From Streptomyces sp. NRRL F-525 (GTDB lineage Bacteria; Actinomycetota; Actinomycetes; Streptomycetales; Streptomycetaceae): a DNA stretch of 64,000 bases. Below the pieces are notes generated by a model. The model made no database searches, was not told where the DNA came from, and saw nothing but the letters and a program-made list of their open reading frames with translations. Both the position numbers and the translations under genes were made by a program. The stretch is taken from the NCBI RefSeq assembly GCF_000716605.1, contig NZ_JNXE01000043.1:37611-101610 (forward strand). The letters are read 5' to 3'. Each line of letters starts with the position of its first letter. Position 1 is the stretch's first letter. This document shows positions 9,050-18,288 of this stretch, piece by piece.

Positions 9050-9484
9050 GGCAATCGAGTCCTCGTTAGGCGATGGAGGGGAGCTGTGAAAGGGGGGTGC
9101 GACAAGGATGTCGGCCTGGTTTTCCGCCGGTTCCTGGCGTTCCGCCAAGCGACTCTATTCGCCTGCATGCCCGAGTGGAACGTGCAGTAAGCATGACCTA
9201 ACACACAGCTCCGGAGCATGGGGGGCGCACGGAGTCATACCGTCCACCAAGTGGACGGATGCACGCGCCCGTTGAGCGATGGACAAGTCGGTCTTACGTG
9301 TCCGTAAAGCGGACCCCGGCTTCGCATAGTGCACTTGTCCTGCTCAAGTCAAGGTCTGTCTTTTCCCGTAAACCTCTAGTCAAATAACGTCACTTGACTA
9401 TCACGCGTTCACCGCGCGCGGACCTTCCATGACTCCAGGACCCCCCCTTCCGCGCGGTCGAGTGTGCGCAGGGGAGGACCTCAA
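9050..9484. promoter_or_regulatory. 435-bp divergent regulatory region with three inverted repeats upstream of the M6 protease
   Basis: No gene. Three perfect inverted repeats are present: 9240-9258 (CCGTCCAC, 3-base loop), 9300-9314 (GTCCG/CGGAC) and 9377-9400 (TAGTCAA, 10-base spacer, TTGACTA). The last is in an AT-richer patch about 85-108 bp before the protease start and looks like a binding site for a dimeric regulator, or part of the promoter. Which regulator binds is unknown. Confidence 0.5.
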
Positions 9485-11827
9485 GTGACCAGCAGACCCT
9501 GGACGTTCAGAGCGGCCGCGGTGGGCGTGGCCCTCGCGGCGGCCACCGCCACGTTCTCGACGTTCGCCGTGGCGGAGGCCAACACCTCGGCCAAGGCCAC
9601 CACTGTCGACCGGCACGACCCGGCACCGGTCGCACAGAAGGAGCACGACCTCGACGGCCCGCTGAGCAAGACGCAGGACGCGCAGCGCCAGGAGGCCCTG
9701 AACGAGGTCATCGCCGGCAAGGCCTCGGTCAAGGACCGCAACGGCTCGAAGGTCGTCCAGCTCAAGAGCAAGGGCGGCAAGAGCAAGTACGTCGAACTGA
9801 GCCGGGAGAAGACCGACAAGATCTTCACGATCCTGGTCGAGTTCGGCGACCAGGTCGACAGCCGCTACGGCGGCACCGTCGGCCCGCTGCACAACCAGAT
9901 AGCCGCGCCCGACCGGGCGAAGGACAACTCGACGGCCTGGCAGGCGGATTACAACCAGGCGCACTTCCAGGACCTGTACTTCGGCACCGGCAAGAACACC
10001 GAGTCGCTCAAGAAGTACTACGAGAAGCAGTCCTCGGGCCGCTACTCGGTCGACGGCGAGGTCACCGACTGGGTCAAGGTCCCCTACAACGAGGCCCGTT
10101 ACGGCTCCAACAAGGCCTCCACCGGCGCCTGGTACGCGGTGCAGGACGGCGTCAACGCCTGGGTCGCCCAGCGCGAGGCCGCCGGTGACACGGCCGCCGA
10201 GATCAAGACGGAGCTGGCCCAGTTCGACCAGTGGGACCGCTACGACTACGACGGCGACGGCAACTTCAACGAGCCCGACGGCTACATCGACCACTTCCAG
10301 ATCGTGCACGCCGGTGAGGACGAGTCCGCGGGCGGCGGCGCGCAGGGCGAGGACGCGATCTGGGCCCACCGCTGGTACGCCTTCGGCACCGACGCCGGCT
10401 CCACCGGCCCGGACACCAACAAGCTCGGCGGCACCCAGGTCGGCGACACCGGCGTCTGGGTCGGCGACTACACCATCCAGCCGGAGAACGGCGGACTCGG
10501 CGTCTACGCCCACGAGTACGGCCACGACCTCGGCCTGCCCGACGAGTACGACACCGCGGGCGGCGAGAACTCCACCGGCTTCTGGACGCTGATGTCGTCC
10601 GGCTCCTGGCTCGGCACCGGCAAGGAGGCCATCGGCGACCTGCCCGGCGACATGAACGCCTGGGACAAGCTCCAACTGGGCTGGCTGGACTACGACATCG
10701 CCAAGGCCGGCACCAAGTCCAAGCACACGCTGGGCGTCGCGGAGTACAACACCAAGAACCCCCAGGCGCTTGTAGTGCAGTTGCCCGAGAAGGCGGTCAC
10801 CACCGACGTCATCGCCCCGGCACAGGGCGCCACCCAGTGGTGGAGCGGCAGCGGCAACAGCCTGAGCAACACCCTTTCCCGGACAGTGGACTTGACGGGC
10901 AAGACGTCCGCCGCGCTCACCCTGGACGGCTGGTACGACGCCGAGGCCGACTACGACTACCTCTACACCGAGGTGTCCACGAACGGCGGCACGTCCTGGA
11001 CCCCGATCGACGGCACCCTGGCCGACGGCTCCGCCATCCCGCGTGACGGCAGCGGCAACCCGGCCCTCACCGGCACGGCGGCCGCGTACCAGAAGCTGAC
11101 GTACCCGCTGGACGCCTACGCGGGCCAGAAGATCGACGTCCGCTTCCGCTACCAGACCGACAGCGGTGTGGCGCAGAAGGGCTTCACGGCCGACGAGATC
11201 ACCGTGACCGCCGACGGCACCGCCCTCTTCTCCGACAACGCCGAGAGCGCCGACCCCGCGTGGACGGCCAAGGGCTTCACCCGCATCGGCTCGTCCTTCA
11301 CGGACGACTACGCGCAGTACTACATCGCCGAGAACCGTCAATACGTGTCCTACGACAAGGTGTTGAAGGTCGGCCCGTACAACTTCGGCTTCTCGACGAC
11401 CCGTCCGGACTGGGTGGAGCACTACGCCTACCAGAACGGCCTGTTGATCTGGAAGTGGGACACTTCGCAGGCGGACGACAACACCAGCGAGCACGCCGGT
11501 GAGGGTCTGATCCTGCCGATCGACTCCCACCCGACGCAGCTGAAGTGGTCCGACGGCACGCTGATGCGCAACCGCGTCCAGGCGTACGACTCGCCGTTCG
11601 GCCTCGACCGTACGGACTCGATGACGCTGCACAGCGCGGACGTCGCGACCAAGATCAAGTCGCAGCCGGGCGTCCCGGTCTTCGACGACGGCAGGTCGAC
11701 CTACTACGACACGTCGAACCCGACAGCCGGTGTCAAGATCACTGACACCAACACCCGGATCAAGATCACCAAGGAGTCGCACGACGGCTCGACGGTGAGC
11801 CTCCAGGTCGGCCCCTCGGCGAAGTAG
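9485..11827 (+). CDS. Secreted M6-family (immune inhibitor A-like) zinc metalloprotease
   Basis: A 780-residue exported protease. Start GTG 9485 has GGAGG at 9473-9477. A signal peptide covers about residues 1-35 (AAAVGVALAAATATFSTFAVAEA), followed by a propeptide to about residue 110. The catalytic domain contains the zinc site HEYGHDLGLPDEYD (HExxH plus downstream Asp) and an Asp/Gly-rich metal loop (DYDGDGNFNEPDGYIDHF). Two later beta-rich segments (DGWYDAEADYDYLYTEVS; DYAQYYIAENRQYV) are typical of immune inhibitor A homologues. Likely an extracellular protease of development or nutrient scavenging. It ends at a terminator. Confidence 0.92.
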   Translation: MTSRPWTFRAAAVGVALAAATATFSTFAVAEANTSAKATTVDRHDPAPVAQKEHDLDGPLSKTQDAQRQEALNEVIAGKASVKDRNGSKVVQLKSKGGKSKYVELSREKTDKIFTILVEFGDQVDSRYGGTVGPLHNQIAAPDRAKDNSTAWQADYNQAHFQDLYFGTGKNTESLKKYYEKQSSGRYSVDGEVTDWVKVPYNEARYGSNKASTGAWYAVQDGVNAWVAQREAAGDTAAEIKTELAQFDQWDRYDYDGDGNFNEPDGYIDHFQIVHAGEDESAGGGAQGEDAIWAHRWYAFGTDAGSTGPDTNKLGGTQVGDTGVWVGDYTIQPENGGLGVYAHEYGHDLGLPDEYDTAGGENSTGFWTLMSSGSWLGTGKEAIGDLPGDMNAWDKLQLGWLDYDIAKAGTKSKHTLGVAEYNTKNPQALVVQLPEKAVTTDVIAPAQGATQWWSGSGNSLSNTLSRTVDLTGKTSAALTLDGWYDAEADYDYLYTEVSTNGGTSWTPIDGTLADGSAIPRDGSGNPALTGTAAAYQKLTYPLDAYAGQKIDVRFRYQTDSGVAQKGFTADEITVTADGTALFSDNAESADPAWTAKGFTRIGSSFTDDYAQYYIAENRQYVSYDKVLKVGPYNFGFSTTRPDWVEHYAYQNGLLIWKWDTSQADDNTSEHAGEGLILPIDSHPTQLKWSDGTLMRNRVQAYDSPFGLDRTDSMTLHSADVATKIKSQPGVPVFDDGRSTYYDTSNPTAGVKITDTNTRIKITKESHDGSTVSLQVGPSAK

Positions 11828-11853
11828 TCGGTAAAAGCGCAGGTCAGAAACGT

Positions 11854-11887
11854 ATCGGCGGTGACCCCCTGGCGGGTCGCCGCCGAT
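11854..11887 (+). terminator. Hairpin after the M6 protease
   Basis: 14-bp arms 11854-11867 and 11874-11887 (13 Watson-Crick pairs plus one G-U), loop of 6, 27 bp after the stop codon. T-run is weak (GTGTTT). Confidence 0.75.
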
Positions 11888-11953
11888 CCGTGTTTAGGTG
11901 CGTCCTGTGCTCGGCTTATTGACACCGACCTCGACTACGACCCGCCAGGGGGT

Positions 11954-12316
11954 GTGACCGCATTGTCCGCAGGAGGTTTCTGCAGGCTGCCGACCGGCAG
12001 CGTGGTGGTGGCGTTGAACCTGCCCAGACCCAGCGCCCAGGGTGACGGCTGCGTCCGCGTTCTCGTCCACGCACGCAATCGCGCCCGGGCTCTGACCCGG
12101 CTCCGCAACCTCGGAATGCGGGCCGTCTACCTGCGCGGCAACGCGGAGCCGCCGACGCCGGACGAGATCACGGCCGTCCTGCACCACCCAGACGGCCTGA
12201 TATGGCGCACGGCCCCGGCCCCTGACAACGCTGTCGTGATCCCGGGGCCGGAACTGCCGCAGGAGCTGTGGCATCCGATCAGGGCGCTGCTCCGGAGGCC
12301 TGCGGCCTCGGCGTAG
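11954..12316 (+). CDS. Conserved hypothetical protein
   Basis: A 120-residue soluble protein read from GTG 11954 (MTALSAGGFCRLPTGSVVVAL). The frame is open back to 11861, but GTG 11954 follows an AGGGGG stretch and fits the position where the reading frame becomes convincing. It has an alternating beta/alpha look (VRVLVHARNRARALTRLRNLGMRAVYL) and ends in a basic tail. No motif or domain recognised. The gene is followed by a cluster of dispersed repeats. Confidence 0.65.
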   Translation: MTALSAGGFCRLPTGSVVVALNLPRPSAQGDGCVRVLVHARNRARALTRLRNLGMRAVYLRGNAEPPTPDEITAVLHHPDGLIWRTAPAPDNAVVIPGPELPQELWHPIRALLRRPAASA

Positions 12317-12715
12317 CGGGGTCGTGTGTCGCCTGCGGGCCGGTGGGGGCTTGTCGCGCAGTTCCCCGCGCCCCTTGAAGACGGGGGTTCGTTTGAGGGG
12401 CGGTGCCTTGTCTGCGGGCCGGTGGGGGCTGAGCGCGCAGTTCCCCGCGCCCCTTAGAGGCAGCCCCTTCGGGGCGTGCCGTCGCTAGGCCGATGGTGCG
12501 ATGCGGCTTCGGCGTAGCGCCCCTCGCGGTCAAGGCACACCGACGGTCCGTCTGCGGCACGCTCGCGGATACGCGCCCCTTCAGGGGCGCGGGGAACTGC
12601 GCGACCAGCCCCCACCGGGCCCGCGGACGACCGCACGACCCCCGACAGGCGAACCAGGCCGATCGCCCCCATCCTGGGATGGCTCGGGGCAGCCTAGACC
12701 GTAGCGGAGGCCCTC
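12317..12715. repeat. Cluster of three copies of a dispersed GC-rich intergenic repeat
   Basis: 399 bp without a gene. Two copies read GGGCCGGTGGGGGC...CGCGCAGTTCCCCGCGCCCCTT (12334-12376 and 12413-12454). One lies in the opposite sense (12573-12625) and starts with an 8-bp stem-loop (GCGCCCCT/AGGGGCGC). Other copies in this window lie at 14889-14937 and 21773-21809, with a variant at 43977-44052. Because the copies oppose each other, they can also fold into a long hairpin ending transcription from both sides. CGGAGG at 12705-12710 is the MMPL ribosome site. Confidence 0.8.
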
Positions 12716-14956
12716 GTGGCAACCGTCCTGTATCGCCTGGGGCGCCTGGCCTTTCGCCGGCGCTGGTACGTGACCGTCCTCTGGATCGTGATCCTCGCGG
12801 CACTCGGCTTCGCCTCCAGCAAGGCGGCCGACGCCCCCGCCACCACCTTCTCCACCCCGGGCGTCGAGTCCCAGCGGGCCTTCGACCTGATCCAGCAGCG
12901 CTTCCCCGGAGTACAGGCGGACGGCGCCGTGGCCCGGGTCGTGTTCGTCGCTCCGGACGGCCAGAAGATCACCACCGGCAAGGACCGCGCGGCCGTCGTC
13001 CGGCTCGTCGACGAGGTCTCCGGCGGACCGCAGGTCGCGAGCGCGGTGAACCCCTTCCAGGCGGCCGCGGTCAGCAAGGACGCGACGACGGCGTACTCGA
13101 CGATCACGTACACCGTGCAGGCCAACGACCTCACCGACGCCGCCAAGAACAACCTCAGAAACGCGGCGCAACAGGCCCGCACCTCCGGCCTCACCGTCGA
13201 GATCGGCGGCACCGCCCTGGCCGCACAGCCCGCGGCCGGCGGCGTCGGCGAGGTCATCGGCGTCGGCATCGCCGCCGTAGTGCTGCTGATCACCTTCGGA
13301 TCGCTCGCCGCCGCCGGACTCCCGCTGCTGACCGCGCTCCTCGGCGTGGCCATCTCCATGACCGCGATCACCACCCTGGCCAGCACCCTCGGCCTCTCCG
13401 ACACGACCGGCACCCTCGCCACGATGCTCGGCCTGGCCTGCGGCATCGACTACGCGGTCTTCGTCGTCTTCCGCTACCGCGAGGAACGCGCCAACGGCCA
13501 CACCACCGAGGAAGCCGCGGGCCTCGCCGTCGGCACGGCGGGCTCGGCGGTCGTGTTCGCGGGCCTCACGGTCGTCATCGCCCTCGCCGGCCTCTCGGTC
13601 GTAGGCATCCCGCTCCTCACCAAGATGGGCCTGTGCGCGGCCGCCGCGGTCGCCCTCGCCGTCCTCATCGCGCTCACGCTCGTGCCCGCCCTGCTCGGCT
13701 TCTGGCCGCGCGCGGTCCTCTCCCGCCGCTACAAGACCACCGGCCGCCGTATCCAGGGCGTGGCCGGCAACATGGGCAGCCGCTGGGCCGGGTTCGTCCT
13801 GCGCCACCCCTGGCCGGTGCTGTTCGGCACGGTCGCCGGCCTGGTCGTCCTCGCGCTCCCCGTACTGGGCCTCCAACTCGGCCAGTCCGGCGACGAGGCC
13901 AAGTCCACCGCGACCACCGAACGCCGGGCCTACGACGACCTCGCCAAGGCGTTCGGCCCCGGCTTCAACGGCCCCCTGACGGTCGTAGTCGACGTAACCG
14001 ACTCCACCCACCCGAAGGCGGCCGCAGCCACGGTGGAACGACGGATCGCGGCGGTACCGGGCGTGGTGTCAGTAACCCCCGTCCGCTTCAACTCCACTGG
14101 AAACACAGCCCTGTTCACCGCCGTACCGGCCGAGGCACCGACCAGCGAGAAGACCGTGGACCTCGTCCACACCATCCGTAACGACCGCTCCGCGATCGAG
14201 TCGGCGGCCCCCGGCGCGACCTTCGAGGTGACCGGCACCACCGCCCTCAACATCGACGTCGCCCAGAAGGTCAGCGGCGCCCTGGTCCCGTACCTGATCG
14301 TGGTCGTAGGCCTGGCGGTACTGCTCCTGCTCCTCGTCTTCCGCTCGATAGTCATCCCGATCAAGGCGGCGGTCGGCTTCCTGCTCTCGGTACTGGCCGC
14401 CCTCGGCTGCGTGGTCGCGGTCTTCCAATGGGGCTGGGGCGCAAGCCTGTTGGGCGTGGAGACCACCGGCCCGATCATGAGCCTGATGCCGATCTTCCTC
14501 GTGGGCATCGTCTTCGGCCTCGCCATGGACTACGAGGTCTTCCTCGTCTCCCGCATCCGCGAGGCCTACGTCCACGGCAGCGCGGCCCACGCCTCGATCG
14601 CCACCGGCTTCCGCTACAGCGCCCGCGTCGTCACCGCCGCCGCCCTCATCATGATCTCGGTCTTCGCGGGCTTCATCACCGCCGGCGACTCCATGATCAA
14701 AATGATCGGCTTCGGCCTGGCTATCGCCGTCCTCTTCGACGCCTTCATCGTCCGCATGGCCTTCGTACCGGCGGTCCTGGCAATCCTGGGCGACCGAATC
14801 TCTTGGCTACCGCCCTGGCTGGACCGCCTCCTCCCGAACGTGGACATCGAGGGCGAAAGCCTCAGCAAACAACACCCGGTGAGCACGAGCGCCCCTGAAG
14901 GGGCGCGGGGAACTGCGCGACCAGCCCCCACCGGCGCACAGACAAAGAACAACTAG
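12716..14956 (+). CDS. MMPL family (RND-type) transporter
   Basis: A 746-residue integral membrane exporter with the duplicated MMPL layout: one helix (YVTVLWIVILAALGFASS), a large external loop, five helices, then the same arrangement again. The signature around helix 4 is GLACGIDYAVFVVFRYREE in the first half and GLAMDYEVFLVSRIREAY in the second; the Asp-Tyr pairs carry protons in this family. GTG 12716 has CGGAGG five bases upstream. The last about 23 residues (from TSAPEGARGTARPAPTG) are encoded by a copy of the dispersed intergenic repeat (14889-14937), so the natural C-terminus was probably altered. Substrate (lipid or drug) unknown. Confidence 0.93.
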   Translation: MATVLYRLGRLAFRRRWYVTVLWIVILAALGFASSKAADAPATTFSTPGVESQRAFDLIQQRFPGVQADGAVARVVFVAPDGQKITTGKDRAAVVRLVDEVSGGPQVASAVNPFQAAAVSKDATTAYSTITYTVQANDLTDAAKNNLRNAAQQARTSGLTVEIGGTALAAQPAAGGVGEVIGVGIAAVVLLITFGSLAAAGLPLLTALLGVAISMTAITTLASTLGLSDTTGTLATMLGLACGIDYAVFVVFRYREERANGHTTEEAAGLAVGTAGSAVVFAGLTVVIALAGLSVVGIPLLTKMGLCAAAAVALAVLIALTLVPALLGFWPRAVLSRRYKTTGRRIQGVAGNMGSRWAGFVLRHPWPVLFGTVAGLVVLALPVLGLQLGQSGDEAKSTATTERRAYDDLAKAFGPGFNGPLTVVVDVTDSTHPKAAAATVERRIAAVPGVVSVTPVRFNSTGNTALFTAVPAEAPTSEKTVDLVHTIRNDRSAIESAAPGATFEVTGTTALNIDVAQKVSGALVPYLIVVVGLAVLLLLLVFRSIVIPIKAAVGFLLSVLAALGCVVAVFQWGWGASLLGVETTGPIMSLMPIFLVGIVFGLAMDYEVFLVSRIREAYVHGSAAHASIATGFRYSARVVTAAALIMISVFAGFITAGDSMIKMIGFGLAIAVLFDAFIVRMAFVPAVLAILGDRISWLPPWLDRLLPNVDIEGESLSKQHPVSTSAPEGARGTARPAPTGAQTKNN
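14889..14937 (+). repeat. Dispersed repeat copy inside the 3' end of the MMPL gene
   Basis: GCGCCCCT/AGGGGCGC stem followed by GGGGAACTGCGCGACCAGCC and a GC-rich end, the same element as at 12573-12625 and 21773-21809, but here translated as the MMPL C-terminus. Confidence 0.85.
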
Positions 14957-15537
14957 ACGACAGGTTTCCCGGTCAACTCCACCCCGGCCGAACGCAGTTC
15001 CTCCAGCGCCCGATCGGTGGTCTCCTTCGCCACCCCAGCCGTCAGATCAAGCAACACCTGCGTACGGAACCCCTCCCGCACCGCATCCAACGCCGTCGCC
15101 TTCACACAGTGATCGGTAGCGATCCCGACCACATCCACCTCATCGATCTCCCGAGCCCGCAACCACTCCCCAAGCGAAACCCCGTTCTCATCCCGCCCCT
15201 CGAACCCGCTGTACGCCGCCGCATACGCCCCCTTGTCGAAAACGGCGTCAATCGCCCCAGAGGCAACCGCAGGCGCGAAGTTCGGATGAAACCCAACCCC
15301 CTCCGTACCCGCGACACAGTGCGCGGGCCAGGAGTGCGCGTAATCGGGATTGTCGGCGAAGTGCCCACCGGGCGCGATGTGGTGATCGCGGGTGGCCACG
15401 ACATGCCGATACCCGGCAGGCGCCTGCCCGATCAACTCGGTCACGGCGGCAGCCACATCCGCACCCCCGGCCACCGCGAGACTGCCCCCTTCGCAGAAGT
15501 CGTTCTGCACGTCAACGACGATCAAGGCGCGGCGCAT
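14953..15537 (-). CDS. pncA: Nicotinamidase
   Basis: A 194-residue isochorismatase-fold hydrolase converting nicotinamide to nicotinate for NAD salvage. Start ATG 15537 has GGAGGA seven to twelve bases upstream; the frame extends further upstream without support. Catalytic triad elements are visible: Asp in VDVQNDFCEGG, Lys in FDKGAYAAAYSGFE and Cys in GIATDHCVKATALDA. The metal site DHHIAPGGHF is present. It lies 86 bp downstream of pncB on the same strand, and the two consecutive salvage steps probably share a transcript. The stop codon overlaps that of the convergent MMPL gene in one CTAG. Confidence 0.95.
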   Translation of the reverse strand: MRRALIVVDVQNDFCEGGSLAVAGGADVAAAVTELIGQAPAGYRHVVATRDHHIAPGGHFADNPDYAHSWPAHCVAGTEGVGFHPNFAPAVASGAIDAVFDKGAYAAAYSGFEGRDENGVSLGEWLRAREIDEVDVVGIATDHCVKATALDAVREGFRTQVLLDLTAGVAKETTDRALEELRSAGVELTGKPVV

Positions 15538-15623
15538 GGTGGTGTCCTCCGACGGTGTGAGATTCGAGCCTAGAGACTTCGGCGCTGCTGCGGGAGGGCG
15601 CACCCCAGATTTTCGTGCGGGTC

Positions 15624-16970
15624 TTAACTACCCGACCGCAGATGCACGTACTCCGTAGGAATCACGGCCTCCCCGCGCGACAACTGGGTCGCCGACAACG
15701 GCAGGTTGCCCCGGGCGACCGCATGCCGATCCCGTACGACGTCCAGCGGCTCGCGCGCGACGACCTCACCGCCCTTGACCAGCTCCACCAGCAACTGCCG
15801 GTCGGCCAGCTCGGCGGGGACCGCCCCCGTGCCGATCACCTCGGCCTCCGCGACCCCGTCGCCGTCGACCCGCCGTGCCGCCCACTTGCGCCCGCCGATC
15901 GACGTCTTGCCCCCGCTGGACTTCTTCGCGACCGGCACCAGCGGCGCCTTCGGATCGGCGGACTCGGCACGGGCGACCAGCTTGTAGACCATCGAGCAGG
16001 TCGGATGCCCGGACCCGGTCACCAGCTGGGTGCCGACGCCGTACGCGTCCACCGGCGCCGCCGCCAGCGAGGCGATGGCGTACTCGTCGAGGTCGGAGGT
16101 CACCACGATCTTCGTGTTGACGGCGCCCAGCTCGTCCAACTGCTGTCGCACCCGGTGCGCGACGAGCAGCAGGTCGCCCGAGTCGATGCGGACGGCGCCG
16201 AGTTCGGGCCCGGCGACCTCAACTGCCGTACGGACGGCCTCGGTCACGTCGTACGTGTCGACGAGCAGGGTCGTGTTGCGGCCCAGCGAGTCCACCTGGG
16301 CCTGGAACGCGTCGCGTTCGTTGTCGTGGAGCAGGGTGAAGGCGTGCGCGGAGGTGCCGACGGTCGGGATGCCGTAGCGGAAACCGGCCGCGAGGTCGGA
16401 CGTGGTGGCGAAACCGCCGACGTAGGCCGCGCGGGAGGCGGCGACGGCGGCGAGTTCGTGGGTGCGGCGGGCGCCCATCTCGATCAGCGGGCGGTCTCCC
16501 GCGGCGGAGGCCATGCGGGAGGCGGCGGCCGCGATCGCGGAGTCGTGGTTGAGGATGGAGAGGATCACCGTCTCCAGCAGCACGCACTCGGCGAACGAGC
16601 CCTCGACCCGCATGATCGGCGAGCCCGGGAAGTACACCTCGCCCTCCGGGTAGCCCCAGACGTCACCGCTGAAGCGGTACGCGGCGAGCCACTCCAGGGT
16701 CTCCTCGTTGACGACGTTCCGCTCGCGCAGGAAGCCGAGGACGTCCGCGTCGAACCGGAAGTTCTCCACCGCGTCCAGGACGCGTCCGGTGCCCGCGACG
16801 ACGCCGTAGCGCCGCCCCTCGGGCAGCCGCCGGGTGAAGACCTCGAAGACCGAACGCCGGTCGGCCGTCCCCGCTTTGAGGGCGGCCTGCAGCATCGTCA
16901 GCTCGTAGTGGTCGGTGAAGAGCGCCGTCGAGGGAACGTCCACCGGCAGCCCAAGGTCCGCTGTGTTCAT
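15624..16970 (-). CDS. pncB: Nicotinate phosphoribosyltransferase
   Basis: A 448-residue enzyme joining nicotinate to PRPP. The N-terminal substrate motif TDHYELTMLQAALKAG, the region FEVFTRRLPEGRRYGVVAG, the catalytic-histidine neighbourhood GTSAHAFTLLHDNERDAF, and VRIDSGDLL plus VVTSDLDEY are all typical. Start ATG 16970 is taken because homologues begin near TALFTDHYELTM; ATG 16991 is an in-frame alternative. It is transcribed away from clpS and precedes pncA. Confidence 0.95.
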   Translation of the reverse strand: MNTADLGLPVDVPSTALFTDHYELTMLQAALKAGTADRRSVFEVFTRRLPEGRRYGVVAGTGRVLDAVENFRFDADVLGFLRERNVVNEETLEWLAAYRFSGDVWGYPEGEVYFPGSPIMRVEGSFAECVLLETVILSILNHDSAIAAAASRMASAAGDRPLIEMGARRTHELAAVAASRAAYVGGFATTSDLAAGFRYGIPTVGTSAHAFTLLHDNERDAFQAQVDSLGRNTTLLVDTYDVTEAVRTAVEVAGPELGAVRIDSGDLLLVAHRVRQQLDELGAVNTKIVVTSDLDEYAIASLAAAPVDAYGVGTQLVTGSGHPTCSMVYKLVARAESADPKAPLVPVAKKSSGGKTSIGGRKWAARRVDGDGVAEAEVIGTGAVPAELADRQLLVELVKGGEVVAREPLDVVRDRHAVARGNLPLSATQLSRGEAVIPTEYVHLRSGS

Positions 16971-17050
16971 GACGAGTGATGGTACTCCCATCTCGTCACT
17001 CTGACGATTTGTGGGGTCCATTTGTGCGGGGGCCCCCTTGTGGTGGCAGC

Positions 17051-17368
17051 ATGGGCCGTGTGACGTCACCCGCACCCCTGGAGATCGAACGCACCGAGTC
17101 GGCGGAGGAGGTCTTCGCCGTACCCGAGCCGGACGTCCCCTGGGTCACGATCGTGCACAACGACCCGGTCAACCTCATGAGCTACGTCGCGTACGTCTTC
17201 CAGACGTACTTCGGCTACTCCAAGGACAAGGCCCACAAGCTCATGCTCGACGTCCACCACAAGGGCCGCGCGGTCGTCTCCAGCGGAAGCCGCGAGGAGA
17301 TGGAGCGCGACGTGCAGGCGATGCACGGCTACGGTCTGTGGGCCACCCTCCAGCAGGACCGGAAGTAG
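17051..17368 (+). CDS. clpS: ATP-dependent Clp protease adaptor ClpS
   Basis: A 105-residue adaptor that hands N-degron substrates to ClpA/ClpC-ClpP. The core shows [20 protein letters not shown], which holds the Asn-Asp pair binding the substrate amino terminus, then [20 protein letters not shown] and [11 protein letters not shown]. An acidic flexible N-terminus precedes it. ATG 17051 or in-frame GTG 17060 could be the start. The DUF2017 gene follows 12 bp downstream, the usual actinobacterial arrangement. Confidence 0.96.
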   Translation: MGRVTSPAPLEIERTESAEEVFAVPEPDVPWVTIVHNDPVNLMSYVAYVFQTYFGYSKDKAHKLMLDVHHKGRAVVSSGSREEMERDVQAMHGYGLWATLQQDRK

Positions 17369-17380
17369 CGACCCATCCCG

Positions 17381-17986
17381 ATGCCAGGACACTTCGAACC
17401 GCTCCCCGGCGGCGGCGCCGCCGTCGCGCTCGACGACGTCGAGATCTCCATCATCCGGTCGTTGGCCGTGCAGCTCCTGGAGCTGATCGGCCCAGGACCG
17501 GGCGAGGACGCCTCCGACGACCCCCTCGCCGAACTCTTCGCCGAGGGCCCGAGCGAGCCGCCCGCCGACCCGGTGCTCCGGCGCCTGTTCCCGGACGCGT
17601 ACACCGACCCGGAGCAGGCCCCCGACTCCCCGCAGGACGCGGAGGAACGGATGGCGCACTCCGCCGAGTTCCGCCGCTTCACCGAGAACGACCTGCGCGC
17701 CGGCAAGCGCGAGAACGCCCTCGCGGTGGTCCGCACCCTCGACTCCCTCACCCCCGGCGGCGACGGCGGCGCGATCCTCAAGCTCACCGCCGAGGAGTCC
17801 CGGCAGTGGCTCGGCTCGCTCAACGACCTGCGCCTGGCGATCGGTTCACGCCTCGACATCACCGACGAGGACGACACCGACGACCTCTACCGGCTCCCGG
17901 ACGAGGACCCGCGCAAGCCGATGGTGATGGCGTACCTCTGGCTGGGCGGCCTCCAGGAGACCCTGGTCAACACTCTGCTGCGCTGA
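17381..17986 (+). CDS. DUF2017 family protein
   Basis: A 201-residue soluble, strongly acidic protein. It begins MPGHFEPLPGGGAAVALDD and contains the DUF2017 core LRAGKRENALAVVRTLDSL and SLNDLRLAIGSRLDI, ending VMAYLWLGGLQETLV. The family almost always follows clpS in actinobacteria, suggesting a link with ClpS-dependent proteolysis, but no activity is known. Transcription should end at the hairpin at 18072. Confidence 0.88.
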   Translation: MPGHFEPLPGGGAAVALDDVEISIIRSLAVQLLELIGPGPGEDASDDPLAELFAEGPSEPPADPVLRRLFPDAYTDPEQAPDSPQDAEERMAHSAEFRRFTENDLRAGKRENALAVVRTLDSLTPGGDGGAILKLTAEESRQWLGSLNDLRLAIGSRLDITDEDDTDDLYRLPDEDPRKPMVMAYLWLGGLQETLVNTLLR

Positions 17987-18288
17987 CCGGAGCAGCCGCT
18001 CTTCCGGTCCCTCGGAGTTCGATCGGAGTTCGCTCAGAGGACGCTCAAATCCGGATAACGATCACGTCACCGCGACGGCCGGGAATGCTGGCCGTCGCAT
18101 CTTTTTGTCCGCTTCTTCCTGTGGTGTGCGCCACAGACATCCCCTTCGATCACCATTGCGACCGTGATAAATCTTCACGACGCCCGGCGGACGCCACCCA
18201 TGTCCCGCCGGGTTCGCCGTACGGCCGACGGACCTCGGCCGGGCAGCTCCAGTCCATGGGGGGATTCGGAGAAAGGCGCACCACACAC
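17987..18288. other. 302-bp gap upstream of the amino acid permease
   Basis: Contains the terminator of the clpS-DUF2017 unit (18072-18106) and, downstream of it, the permease leader; GGAGAAAGG at 18268-18276 is the likely permease ribosome site. An AT-richer stretch GTGATAAATCTTCACG near 18168-18183 may hold the promoter. No gene found. Confidence 0.55.
18072..18106 (+). terminator. Rho-independent terminator after DUF2017
   Basis: Perfect 9-bp stem GCGACGGCC (18072-18080) with 18090-18098, loop of 9, followed by ATCTTTTT. Confidence 0.88.

Noticed and set aside
9401..11782. A 793-codon open frame on the minus strand
   Set aside because: It mirrors the M6 protease codon for codon; high GC at third positions keeps the antisense frame open. 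No ribosome site or recognisable domain.
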